From an uncultured Paracoccaceae bacterium (lineage in GTDB: Bacteria > Pseudomonadota > Alphaproteobacteria > Rhodobacterales > Rhodobacteraceae): 59,036 bases of DNA. The notes under the pieces were generated by a model, which was not told where the DNA came from, did not search any database, and was given only the letters and a program-made list of their open reading frames with translations. Shown here in pieces: positions 25,771 through 34,401 of the stretch (position 1 is the stretch's first letter; every line of letters starts with the position of its first letter). The stretch lies in the NCBI GenBank assembly GCA_947496605.1, contig CANMDF010000006.1:1-59036 (forward strand), given 5' to 3'. The translations under genes and the position numbers were made by a program.

Positions 25771-26961
25771 ATGGCGGCCGAGCGGGACCGTATCGATTTT
25801 CTTGTGGGCGAGCATGCCCAAAAACTATCCGAGCGTCTACAGGCGCATCGGGCGCAACTGTTTCCGCCTGACGCCAAGCGTGAGCTGCGCAAGTTCACCA
25901 GTGGCGAAGCGGCTGACTTGCTAGGCGTGAAAGACGCCTATCTGCGCAAGCTACATCTTGATGGCCGTGGCCCCTCGCCCGAGGTGCGGACAGGCGGGCG
26001 GCGCTACTATAGCCCGCAAGACCTGCAAGCGTTGCGTGATATGCTGGAGGCGGGCGCAAAATCCCCCGGCACCTACCTGCCTGGTCGTCGTGACGACGAC
26101 CATTTGCAGGTGATTACTGTGATTAACTTCAAAGGTGGCTCTGGCAAGACGACCACAGCAGCGCATCTGGCGCAAAAGATGGCACTGGACGGCTACAAAG
26201 TGCTGGCCATCGACCTTGATCCACAGGCCAGCCTGTCGGCTTTGCATGGGTTCCAGCCCGAGTTTGATTTGCTCGACGGTGGCACGCTTTATGATGCGAT
26301 CCGCTATGATGACCCCCTGCCCTTGCGCGATGTGATCCAGAAAACCTATTTCACAAACCTCGATATCGTGCCCGGCAATCTGGACCTGATGGAATTCGAA
26401 CACGACACCCCCCGCGCGTTGGTGCAACGCGACGGTAACCTTTTCTTCACAAGAGTTGGCGACGCGCTGGCCGAGGTGGAAAAGGACTATGATGTGGTTG
26501 TGATCGATTGCCCACCACAGTTGGGATATCTAACGATGTCGGCTCTGTCGGCGGCGACGGCAGTGTTGGTCACTGTGCATCCGCAGATGTTGGACGTGAT
26601 GTCGATGTGCCAGTTCCTGTTGATGGTTTCGAACCTGCTGGGGGTCGTTGCTGACGCGGGGGGTGATATGTCCTATGACTGGCTGCGCTATGTTGTGACC
26701 CGCTATGAACCGGGCGATGGGCCGCAAAACCAGATGGTTGGGTTCATGCGCAACATGTTTGGCGACAACGTACTGAACCACACGGTGCTGAAGTCCACCG
26801 CAATCTCGGATGCCGGCATTACCAAACAAACACTCTATGAGGTGGAGAAGGGCCAGTTCACGCGCGCCACCTATGAACGCGCGATGGAAAGCCTGAACGC
26901 CGTAAACGGTGAAATCGAAGGCCTTGTTCAAGCAGCATGGGGGCGCAGTGATGGCACGTAA
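25771..26961 (+). CDS. repA: plasmid partitioning ATPase RepA (ParA type)
   Basis: 396 residues from ATG 25771, with AGAGG seven bases upstream; a GTG at 25750 has no ribosome site. N-terminal MerR-like DNA-binding region (FTSGEAADLLGVKDAYLRKL), then the ParA ATPase with deviant Walker A KGGSGKT at residues 121-127, LAIDLDPQASLS and VVIDCPPQLG. With RepB and parS it segregates the plasmid and it represses the repABC promoter. The last 11 bases overlap repB. Confidence 0.97.
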   Translation: MAAERDRIDFLVGEHAQKLSERLQAHRAQLFPPDAKRELRKFTSGEAADLLGVKDAYLRKLHLDGRGPSPEVRTGGRRYYSPQDLQALRDMLEAGAKSPGTYLPGRRDDDHLQVITVINFKGGSGKTTTAAHLAQKMALDGYKVLAIDLDPQASLSALHGFQPEFDLLDGGTLYDAIRYDDPLPLRDVIQKTYFTNLDIVPGNLDLMEFEHDTPRALVQRDGNLFFTRVGDALAEVEKDYDVVVIDCPPQLGYLTMSALSAATAVLVTVHPQMLDVMSMCQFLLMVSNLLGVVADAGGDMSYDWLRYVVTRYEPGDGPQNQMVGFMRNMFGDNVLNHTVLKSTAISDAGITKQTLYEVEKGQFTRATYERAMESLNAVNGEIEGLVQAAWGRSDGT

Positions 26962-27865
26962 GGACCTTATGAAAGGTTTGATGGGCGACGACACCCCATC
27001 TGATCCCCCTGCCCGCGTCGATGCTGCCAGACCGCGCTACACCAAAGGCGCAATCGGCGCTGTTAGCCGGTCGATCGAAGATCTTAAGCGGCGTTCGATC
27101 ATCGAAGTCGATGCGCTGATGATTGACGAAGGTGGATTGAAGGACCGGCTGGACGACGATGCCGACCTCGCAACCTTGATCGCGTCGATCCGTGACTATG
27201 GTCAGCAGGTTCCTGTGTTGTTGCGTCCAAATCCGAACGATCCTGAACGCTATCAAATTGTCTATGGCCGCCGCCGTGTCGCCGCGCTCAAGGCGCTGGA
27301 CCAGCCGATCAAGGCATTGATCCGTGACCTTGATGATCAGGCGTTAGTGCTGGCGCAGGGACAAGAAAACGCCGCGCGCAAGGATTTGACCTTTATCGAA
27401 AAGGCCAACTTTGCCCGCCAGATGCGCGACGCGGGATATGACCGGAAAATCATTTGCGACGCACTTGCGATGGATAAGACGTTGATCTCGCGTTTGCTGT
27501 CTGTGGCGGACCGCGTACCGGTACGTTTGATAGAAGCAATCGGCGCCGCACCCGGCATCGGGCGCGATCGTTGGTTGGCGTTGGCGGATAAACTGGGCGA
27601 CCGCGATCTGGTGGATCAAGCACGGGGTGACGGTTCTGACGCGCGGTTTGAGGCGGTCATGGCAGCACTGCGTGCGCCCAAGCGTCCGACAGCGCCGCCA
27701 ACACAGATCAAGACCACAGCAGGTGCACCCATGGCCGAGGTTGCGCGCAAAGGCGGCAAGACTGTGCTGAGCATCCCCCAAAAGACATCAGCAGGCTTTG
27801 ATGACTGGCTCATCGAGAACCTGCCCGACATTCACCGGAACTGGCAAAACCAGAACGGCGAATAG
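26951..27865 (+). CDS. repB: plasmid partitioning protein RepB (ParB type)
   Basis: 304 residues from ATG 26951, giving the family-typical start MARKDLMKGLM; the frame open further upstream lies inside repA. ParB/Srx N-terminal domain at about residues 55-150 (SIRDYGQQVPVLLRPNP, YQIVYGRRRVAALKAL), arm motif GQENAARKDLTFIEKANFAR, then a helix-turn-helix (CDALAMDKTLISRLLSV). It binds the parS palindromes at 27989 and 29240. Encoded in the same transcript as repA and repC. Confidence 0.97.
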   Translation: MARKDLMKGLMGDDTPSDPPARVDAARPRYTKGAIGAVSRSIEDLKRRSIIEVDALMIDEGGLKDRLDDDADLATLIASIRDYGQQVPVLLRPNPNDPERYQIVYGRRRVAALKALDQPIKALIRDLDDQALVLAQGQENAARKDLTFIEKANFARQMRDAGYDRKIICDALAMDKTLISRLLSVADRVPVRLIEAIGAAPGIGRDRWLALADKLGDRDLVDQARGDGSDARFEAVMAALRAPKRPTAPPTQIKTTAGAPMAEVARKGGKTVLSIPQKTSAGFDDWLIENLPDIHRNWQNQNGE

Positions 27866-27915
27866 ACCGAGCATGAAAACAAAAACAAGGAGGCACGACA
27901 GGACAAGGTAACAAA

Positions 27916-27967
27916 AGAAAAAGCCCCCCGAAACTAATCTCGAAGGGCCTTTGGTTCGTGTTTTGCA
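27916..27967 (-). ncRNA. antisense counter-transcribed RNA (ctRNA, incompatibility RNA) of repABC
   Basis: In repABC plasmids a small antisense RNA in the repB-repC gap limits RepC synthesis. Here the minus strand reads a -35 TTGACA (28003-27998), 18-base spacer and -10 TAGATT (27979-27974), then about 50 bases ending in a long hairpin (stem from 27950 to 27922, loop near 27935) followed by TTTTTC. The size and position match known ctRNAs. Promoter assignment is inference. Confidence 0.75.
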
Positions 27968-27988
27968 CCTCTGAATCTAAAGGTCAAA

Positions 27989-28004
27989 GTTGACAGCTGT
28001 CAAC
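27989..28004. promoter_or_regulatory. parS centromere site 1
   Basis: GTTGACAGCTGTCAAC, a perfect 16-bp palindrome matching the repABC parS consensus GTTNNCNGCNGNNAAC. It lies in the repB-repC gap. On the minus strand it covers the -35 box of the inferred ctRNA promoter. Confidence 0.92.
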
Positions 28005-28050
28005 AGGCGTCAGTTCTGGCGGGTAAATAAACTTTGTCTCGTGATATATC

Positions 28051-29244
28051 ATGGAACTGATTTCAACGACGCCCTTTGGGCAGCGGCCGATAACGGCTAC
28101 CCTCATGAAACGTGCACAAGAAGCACAGCAAGTTGCAACCGTCCCACATATCGACAAATGGGCGCTGTTTCGTGATCTTTGTACTGCACGACACGCCTAC
28201 GGTGTCACAGACCGCGATCTGACCGTCCTGAACGCATTGTTGTCCTTTCACCCCGGCAGCACTCTATCCGACAATGACAGCCTGATTGTCTTTCCCTCGA
28301 ACCGGAAACTGTCAGAGCGCGCCCATGGGATGGCTGAGAGCACGCTGCGGCGTCATTTGGCGGCCCTGAGCCACGCAGGCCTCATTCAGCGCCACGACAG
28401 CCCCAACGGCAAGCGCTACGCGGCACGCGGGCAGGGTGGCGACGTGGTTCGCGCCTTTGGTTTCGATATGCGTCCGCTGCTGGTACGCGCCGCAGACATC
28501 ACCTACGCTGCATCCGAGGCGCAAGCAGCTGCAGACAGGCTGCGCCGCGCACGGGAAGAAGTGGTGGTCCTTAAACGGGATGCGCTCAAACTTTGCATGT
28601 ACGGACAAGAGATCGGTGCACAGGGCCCCTGGGAGGCCACTCAGAGCCAGATCCTCGACATTCACAAGCAACTACGGCGCAAAACGACCCTCGACACCTT
28701 AGAGGCGCTTTCAGCCACGCTCAAACAGATGCTGAAGTCGATCAACAGATACCTTCAAACAAAAGAAATGAGCGGCAGAGACGCTGATTCTGAGCGTCAC
28801 CATCAGAATTCAAATGAAGAGTCTTCTGTATTTGAACCTTGCTTAGAAAAAGCAGGGGGCGAAGTCGAGACTGAACAAGAACCACCAGTGCCGGATGATA
28901 GCGTCGCAAGAACACCAACAATCCCGCTTGGACTGGTATTGAAAGCTTGCCCTGATATTTTGCCGTATGCCCAGGATGATATCCGACACTGGCATCAACT
29001 TGTCGCTGTCGCGGGGTTTGTTCGGGGAATGATGGGGATCAGCCCCGATGCGTGGATCAAAGCACAACAAGAGATGGGTCCAGAGGTTGCTGCGATCACA
29101 TTGGCTGCGATGCTGCAACGTGTGTCAGAAATTCAATCGCCTGGTGGATATTTGAGGGCACTGACACGCAAGGCGGCGGATGGTGCATTTTCACCGGGAC
29201 CGATGGTGATGGCATTGCTCAATACAGGCGGGCAGGGAAGTTGA
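28051..29244 (+). CDS. repC: replication initiator RepC
   Basis: 397 residues. The start (TTPFGQRPITATLMKRAQEA followed by DKWALFRDLC) is characteristic of RepC. N-terminal domain about 1-170 with winged helix region (LSERAHGMAESTLRRHLAAL), variable Glu/Ser-rich linker about 245-285, C-terminal domain about 290-380. RepC binds the origin inside its own coding sequence and starts replication. Its TGA stop (29242-29244) lies within the second parS site. Confidence 0.96.
   Translation: MELISTTPFGQRPITATLMKRAQEAQQVATVPHIDKWALFRDLCTARHAYGVTDRDLTVLNALLSFHPGSTLSDNDSLIVFPSNRKLSERAHGMAESTLRRHLAALSHAGLIQRHDSPNGKRYAARGQGGDVVRAFGFDMRPLLVRAADITYAASEAQAAADRLRRAREEVVVLKRDALKLCMYGQEIGAQGPWEATQSQILDIHKQLRRKTTLDTLEALSATLKQMLKSINRYLQTKEMSGRDADSERHHQNSNEESSVFEPCLEKAGGEVETEQEPPVPDDSVARTPTIPLGLVLKACPDILPYAQDDIRHWHQLVAVAGFVRGMMGISPDAWIKAQQEMGPEVAAITLAAMLQRVSEIQSPGGYLRALTRKAADGAFSPGPMVMALLNTGGQGS
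28775..28860. other. candidate origin of replication inside repC
   Basis: In repABC plasmids oriV lies in a central AT-rich part of repC. Here the linker-coding stretch is the most AT-rich part of the gene and starts with an inverted repeat (GACGCT / AGCGTC, 28780-28798). Position follows from family knowledge; the exact site is inferred. Confidence 0.45.
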
Positions 29245-29255
29245 CAGCTGTCAAC
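29240..29255. promoter_or_regulatory. parS centromere site 2
   Basis: Second perfect copy of GTTGACAGCTGTCAAC, identical to site 1 and overlapping the repC stop codon. The two sites bracket repC. Confidence 0.92.
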
Positions 29256-29371
29256 TTTTCCAAGGGGCAGGGGTCTTTGACCCACCAAAAGCGTGGTATG
29301 AGCCATAGGATTGACCCCTATAGCGCAAAAATGCTTCTATTAGTGAGTTATAGACAGGAATTCTATCGCTC

Positions 29372-30484
29372 ATGACTTGGAACTGGCAACTGCCTCACTG
29401 GCCGGACTTTCGATATGATGCAGCTGCGATTGCGTCATATGAACAGCGCTTTTTGCTGTCCTCGGGCGAAATTCTGGGTGCTGTCCATCATGTGAGCGCT
29501 GCCGACCGCGATCAATTACGGATTGAACTTCTCAGTGATGAAGCGATGCAAACAAGTGCGATTGAAGGCGAAATGCTCGACCGGCTGAGCGTGCAATCAT
29601 CTTTGCGGCGGCATATGGGGCTTGATCCGGACACCTATCCCGCCAAGCCCCGTGAGCAGGGCGTGGCCGAGATGATGGTGGATGTTTATTCAACCTATGC
29701 TTCACCTCTTGCCGATGAAACGCTTTTTCGGTGGCATGGGATGCTGTTGTCACATGATCAGCGTCTGGACGCGATCGGGGCTTACCGACGGCATGAAGAT
29801 GCGATGCAAATTGTGTCTGGCCGGATCGACAGGCCGACAGTTCATTTTGAAGCGCCTCCATCTGCGCAGGTGCCAAACGAAATGGCGCGCTATATTGCTT
29901 GGTTCAATGAAACCGCGCCAAATGGGGCAGGGGCCATACCACCACTGATCCGCGCTGGCCTGAGCCATTTGTATTTTGAAAGCATCCACCCGTTCGAGGA
30001 TGGTAACGGCCGTCTCGGGCGTGCGCTTGCGGAAAAGGCGCTTGCACAGAACCTCGGGCAACCCAGCCTGATTGCGCTGGCCTTCACGATCGAACGTGAC
30101 CGCAAAGCATATTATGATCAGCTTGAACAGCACCAAAAGGCCGAGGACATCACCGGGTGGCTTGTCTGGTTTGCGCAAATGGTCCTGACCGCCCAGCAGG
30201 TCACGCTCGACCGGGTCAGTTTTTTCATCGCTAAGGGGCATTTTTACGACCGGCATCGCGACCACCTAAACGACAGGCAGGCAAAGGTCATCGCGCGCTT
30301 GTTTGAAGCGGGACCGGCAGGTTTCAAAGGCGGGTTGAGTGCTGAGAACTACCTGTCGATTACAGGCACGTCTCGGGCAACGGCGACAAGAGATTTGCAG
30401 GACTTGGTAGAGCAGGGGGCTTTGTTGCGGTCTGGTGAGCTGCGCCACACGCGGTATAGGTTAGCGTTGGATGATGGCAACTAG
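29372..30484 (+). CDS. Fic-domain protein (class II, probable AMPylase)
   Basis: 370 residues. N-terminal DUF4172-like region (WNWQLPHWPDFRYDAAAIAS), inhibitory motif T61-x-x-x-E65-G66 in TSAIEGEML, and catalytic Fic motif HPFEDGNGRLGR with H206. The inhibitory helix before the Fic core defines class II, where the Glu blocks ATP until released. C-terminal part (about 300-370) holds a winged helix (LSITGTSRATATRDLQDLVE). Fic enzymes transfer AMP to hydroxyls of target proteins. It lies right after repC and parS2; no separate antitoxin gene is next to it, as expected when inhibition is built in. It ends by overlapping the converging gene by four bases. Confidence 0.9.
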   Translation: MTWNWQLPHWPDFRYDAAAIASYEQRFLLSSGEILGAVHHVSAADRDQLRIELLSDEAMQTSAIEGEMLDRLSVQSSLRRHMGLDPDTYPAKPREQGVAEMMVDVYSTYASPLADETLFRWHGMLLSHDQRLDAIGAYRRHEDAMQIVSGRIDRPTVHFEAPPSAQVPNEMARYIAWFNETAPNGAGAIPPLIRAGLSHLYFESIHPFEDGNGRLGRALAEKALAQNLGQPSLIALAFTIERDRKAYYDQLEQHQKAEDITGWLVWFAQMVLTAQQVTLDRVSFFIAKGHFYDRHRDHLNDRQAKVIARLFEAGPAGFKGGLSAENYLSITGTSRATATRDLQDLVEQGALLRSGELRHTRYRLALDDGN

Positions 30485-31581
30485 TCGTTATTAAGTAACT
30501 CTATCGTTATGGTCTGCATTTCAACATCTTGGATGTTTGTTCCAACAGAATGATCCAGCAGATCCCGAAAGTTATTGCCAGCGACATCTTCCAGATGTGC
30601 ATCGACATCAATCTGGATTTGTCGTGTCGTCCACGCGCTGTCCGGCACAAAGCGCCAGATCTGTGTGCCATTCTCCACAGAAAGTGAAATCATACCATTG
30701 ACTTGCCAGCCGTCCGCGTCGCGTACTCTGATCGCGGTTTGGGCGAGCTGTTGGTCAAAAAGCCGATCAAATGTGATCGTCACAGGGTCACGCGTGGCCA
30801 TCGTGGGCGCCTGAAGGCGCCATAGTCCGGTATCAGGCAGGGTGCGCAGGGCGGGTGATACCAGAAACGGGTGTTCATAGCGCGCGATGCTTTGGCCTGT
30901 TTTTGCCGATGGCCAACCGTCCTGAACGACGATTGAATAGGAATTTCCTTCTAGCAGGGCAGGGCCAAGCGCGACGTTCTGGGCGACGCCGCGTTTGATG
31001 CGCCCAGGATCCATCAACAAAGTGAGGCGGGTGCGATCTGTGTTCCAAAGCTCTTGGGTGAACGACATGAATGCGGCTGTGTCAGCGTCACCGTTTGCAT
31101 CGACTAGAGTGATAAACTCAGCGGCCCTATGTGGCATCATTGGCGCAGAGAATTCGATGTAGAACCGCAGAGTGTTTTCCGGGATCTGGGGGCCGTTGGG
31201 ATAGATGGCGACAACTTGGGGCGGTAGGGCACCCGTATCATCTGCTAACGTAAAACTGGTGAAGTCTGTCGCATCGCCGTTGGTTTCCACCGTGTAAGCC
31301 TGCCCCGTGATAAAGTCGAATGCAGGGGCAAAGCGCACGACCCCGCCATCGCGGCTGTAGGCGCCGGCAATCGGGGTCTTATCCGCGCAGCACGCCTCTG
31401 ACGATCCGACAAAGACACGCAGGATATCCGGTGCATGGTGATCGGCCGCAGGATCACTAAGTACAAAGCCTACGGCGTCGCCGGGACTGTCAGGCAGGAT
31501 CAAACTGCCCTCTTGTGCGAGGGCAGCTGACCACGGCAGACCGATGAAGCAGAGGGCCATAGCAAGCAGTATCTGTTTCAT
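30481..31581 (-). CDS. secreted protein with SbsA-type Ig-like domains, unknown function
   Basis: 366 residues from ATG 31581, which gives a clean signal peptide (MKQILLAMALCFIGLP, cleavage near ALA-QE) and has GGTGGA upstream; ATGs at 31593 and 31617 are alternatives. Mature part looks like two or three beta-sandwich domains of the SbsA Ig-like kind: LPPQVVAIYPNGPQIPENTL with FYIEFSAPM, and DPVTITFDRLFDQQLAQTAI ending in HLEDVAGNNF. A Cys pair occurs in SEACCADK. It follows the propeller-like gene by 20 bases; together they form a secreted pair downstream of the TctE/TctD-like regulators. Confidence 0.7.
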   Translation of the reverse strand: MKQILLAMALCFIGLPWSAALAQEGSLILPDSPGDAVGFVLSDPAADHHAPDILRVFVGSSEACCADKTPIAGAYSRDGGVVRFAPAFDFITGQAYTVETNGDATDFTSFTLADDTGALPPQVVAIYPNGPQIPENTLRFYIEFSAPMMPHRAAEFITLVDANGDADTAAFMSFTQELWNTDRTRLTLLMDPGRIKRGVAQNVALGPALLEGNSYSIVVQDGWPSAKTGQSIARYEHPFLVSPALRTLPDTGLWRLQAPTMATRDPVTITFDRLFDQQLAQTAIRVRDADGWQVNGMISLSVENGTQIWRFVPDSAWTTRQIQIDVDAHLEDVAGNNFRDLLDHSVGTNIQDVEMQTITIELLNND

Positions 31582-31601
31582 GCGGTCCACCATGATGTGC
31601 T

Positions 31602-32834
31602 CTATTTGTCTTCCCAATATTGCGGGAAGTCGAACTCGGCCATCAGGTTATGCAATCTGTTCGGGAACCCGTTGAAGTTTGAATCCATGTTCAGGCTGCC
31701 CGTGTACATATCGCGTGTCAGCGAAACAAAGAGGTTTTCGCCCAAGTTCGTGATCTGAAGTGACATCCCGTCAAACATAACGGCCTTGCCTGTATCCCCA
31801 ACGGGCATGATTGGCATGGTATCAGACTTGCCCCCATCGGGCAGATCACCTTTGGTGTATGTCGGCGCGTTGTTCAGGCTGGACACGGGGATCAGGTGTG
31901 GGGACCTACTGTTGCTAGTCAGGAACAGCATTTCTTCACCTTGCATCGAATAGGACACCATATCCAACGGTTGGCCGTTGCCATAGTCCATCAATGTGCG
32001 GGCCGAGATCTTCGCGCCGTCGACGATTTCCTCGAGATCAATCAGGACGATAGGGCTACAGGTGTAGGCGGCCACCAGCTGTGTTCTGCCGTCGACTTCT
32101 TGGATCGACATTGCGCGGATCGGGGCGCGTGTCTCAAACTGGTCATGAGAGATATGGTACATCTCAACATTGGCAGCACTTTGTGCGCCGTCAAACGGGT
32201 AGGACATACGACGCAGGGTCGACAGGAAATTGTCAAAGGCGACGCCAGAGACGAATAATTCGCCTTCATGGTACTCCATATCCATGATCGCCAGAGAGCT
32301 GAGCGCGATTTCGCCTTTTGCGATGTCGCGGACCAAGGGCGCGCCTTGGCCCAGTCCACGGGGCCGGAATGTTGTTTCTTGATCTGGATAGTGATCCAAC
32401 GCCTGTTTTTCAAAGCTGAGCGCCGCAAGATCAACCATGGTAATACTGGCATCTTGCGACACCTTCATGATGGCTGGCGCAGATTTGAAATTACCAATCC
32501 TTGAGACTGAGATAAAGATCTCTGCAGTGACAGGATGAACAGCCATGTCATTGATCGCCAGCGCGCTTGTTGGCACGCCTAATGTATCGGCGATCTTAAC
32601 ATCAATGTCGCCGATGTTTACTGGCCCAACCTGTACAGGTGCGGTCCCATCGGTCATGTCGAATGCGTAAATTGCGCCGTTGTAGTTGTCGCCAACAAAC
32701 AATGTGCCAGTGTCTGAGAATTCGAGCGCACCAGCAAATTTCAGATCAAGCGCGTCGCTTTGCGCGAACGCTGCTGAAGCGAAAGCTGTCAGGCACATGG
32801 CAGAAGCGAGCATTGTTTTTCTTAGGTCGGGCAT
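31602..32834 (-). CDS. secreted beta-propeller-like protein, unknown function
   Basis: 410 residues from ATG 32834, preceded by AAGGAGG at seven bases; a longer frame from 32858 lacks such a site. Signal peptide MPDLRKTMLASAMCLTAFAS with cleavage near AFA-QS. The mature protein has repeated short strands of the form LFVGDNYNGAIYAFDMT, EIFISVSRIG, ELFVSGVAF and LFLTSNSRSP, as in WD/NHL-like propellers. No catalytic motif recognised. Likely transcribed with the Ig-like partner gene. Confidence 0.68.
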   Translation of the reverse strand: MPDLRKTMLASAMCLTAFASAAFAQSDALDLKFAGALEFSDTGTLFVGDNYNGAIYAFDMTDGTAPVQVGPVNIGDIDVKIADTLGVPTSALAINDMAVHPVTAEIFISVSRIGNFKSAPAIMKVSQDASITMVDLAALSFEKQALDHYPDQETTFRPRGLGQGAPLVRDIAKGEIALSSLAIMDMEYHEGELFVSGVAFDNFLSTLRRMSYPFDGAQSAANVEMYHISHDQFETRAPIRAMSIQEVDGRTQLVAAYTCSPIVLIDLEEIVDGAKISARTLMDYGNGQPLDMVSYSMQGEEMLFLTSNSRSPHLIPVSSLNNAPTYTKGDLPDGGKSDTMPIMPVGDTGKAVMFDGMSLQITNLGENLFVSLTRDMYTGSLNMDSNFNGFPNRLHNLMAEFDFPQYWEDK

Positions 32835-33006
32835 TTGTTGTCCTCCTTGGAGTTTCATGAAGGCGACACCGGACTGCGGCAGCAGATAGTGGATGGTCTA
32901 CCGAGCAATGCAGAGTTGGTTCCACGTCGCAAAGAAATGCTACGCGCAAAGCTACCATTCTATAATTTACTAATTTCAGATCAGATTAGTCCGTGAAACC
33001 GAACAA

Positions 33007-34401
33007 TTAGCCCGTGAAAGACAGCGTCGCTTCTTCCGGTTGGAGGTTTGGCACCGTAAAAGTGACCGAAAAACCGGCACCCTTGGCCGCAAGATTGAGT
33101 TTGCCACCCATAGCTTCTGCGACAGTCGCAGCAATCGGTAGACCAAGGCCAGAGCCGGGACTGGGACCAACCTGACGAAAGCGCCCTAAAGCGTGGTCAA
33201 AGTCCTCTTCGGGGATACCTTTTCCGTTGTCGATGATCTTGATGTCATAGGTTCCAGCGTTGGACCCCGCCAGCAGTTTGATTTCAGTAAGGTTTGGGCC
33301 GCCATGAAGCAGCGCGTTTCGTATCAGATTGAGAATGGCTTGCTCAAACATAACTGGGTCGCCACACAGCTGCGCCATTCCTGCATCGATGTTCGACAGA
33401 AGGTGAACTTTTTCTTGGCGGGCTGCAGGCAACATTTTGCGGGTGACATCCTGCAGGATGGGACGCGGGTCAAAGGTGTGCTTGTTTTCTTGTCCGACGT
33501 TTGCCTGAGCCCGCTCGAGTGTCAGCAAGTTATTGGCAAGTTGTCCGGTGTCTTTCGCCGCAGTAAGCAGGTCGTCTGAGCGTTCTTTGACATCTTCGAT
33601 GGTCTTTGCGCGCGCGACAGATTCAGCAAGGCTGAGGACACCTGCGATCGGGTTGCGCAATTGATGGGCCGCATCCGAGATAAACGCGTTCTTGGCGTCC
33701 AGCGTCTTTGAAAGCTCGCCAAGCAGTGCGTTGAAACGACCTACAATCCCTGTGACTTCTTGAGGAATGCGTCGTTTGATCGGCGAAAGATCAGACGCAG
33801 AGCGCCGGGCAATCGCGTCTTCGAGGTCCGTCAAAGGGGCAAGACCACGGGCGACGCCAAACCAAACAATGAACGCCAACGCCACGATCATAGATGTGAT
33901 GATCATGAAAACCGGCCCCGTTCTGGTTCTGACAAACCCATCGCGTACTGACGTTTCTTGCCAAACCGAAAACGTGAAAAGCCCGGTCAAACCGTCGATT
34001 GTGGTGCTTTGCGAAAAGCGTAGCGCGCGCACGGGTGCGCCTTGATAAATGGCGTCATAGTAGGTCTGGGTTGTTTCAGGTAGGACAGGTTCAGGTGGGA
34101 CAGGGGGTGTGGCATATCCGGTGACGAAAACACCGTCTGGGGCGTAGACGTGATAGAAGACAGCGCCACCTGAGGTATCGCGCAACAGGTCGCGTGTTTC
34201 CTCGCTGAGCGCGTCCCCGCCATTCACTGCGGTATCCCTTGAAATCGCCAGTGCTGTCGATAAGAGGGATCGGTCAAATCGCTCTGCCGCGTTGTCTTGC
34301 GCGTCAAAATAGGCCCAGCCACCGAACAGTATCGCGATCACGATCAGCGGCGCCAGAATAACAAGGGTCAAACGCGCCCTGAGTGACATGCTGTTGTTCA
34401 T
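33007..34401 (-). CDS. sensor histidine kinase, TctE-like
   Basis: 464 residues. Two membrane helices (about 10-30 and 163-185) bracket a periplasmic 2CSK_N-type sensor. Then come the HAMP-like segment, H-box SDAAHQLRNPIAG with phosphorylated His near 247, N-box NLIRNALLHGG, and G-boxes DNGKGIPEED and GSGLGLPIA. TctE-type kinases sense tricarboxylates and control Tct uptake. Start overlaps the response-regulator stop (ATGA). Divergent from the tctC-like gene. Confidence 0.92.
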   Translation of the reverse strand: MNNSMSLRARLTLVILAPLIVIAILFGGWAYFDAQDNAAERFDRSLLSTALAISRDTAVNGGDALSEETRDLLRDTSGGAVFYHVYAPDGVFVTGYATPPVPPEPVLPETTQTYYDAIYQGAPVRALRFSQSTTIDGLTGLFTFSVWQETSVRDGFVRTRTGPVFMIITSMIVALAFIVWFGVARGLAPLTDLEDAIARRSASDLSPIKRRIPQEVTGIVGRFNALLGELSKTLDAKNAFISDAAHQLRNPIAGVLSLAESVARAKTIEDVKERSDDLLTAAKDTGQLANNLLTLERAQANVGQENKHTFDPRPILQDVTRKMLPAARQEKVHLLSNIDAGMAQLCGDPVMFEQAILNLIRNALLHGGPNLTEIKLLAGSNAGTYDIKIIDNGKGIPEEDFDHALGRFRQVGPSPGSGLGLPIAATVAEAMGGKLNLAAKGAGFSVTFTVPNLQPEEATLSFTG

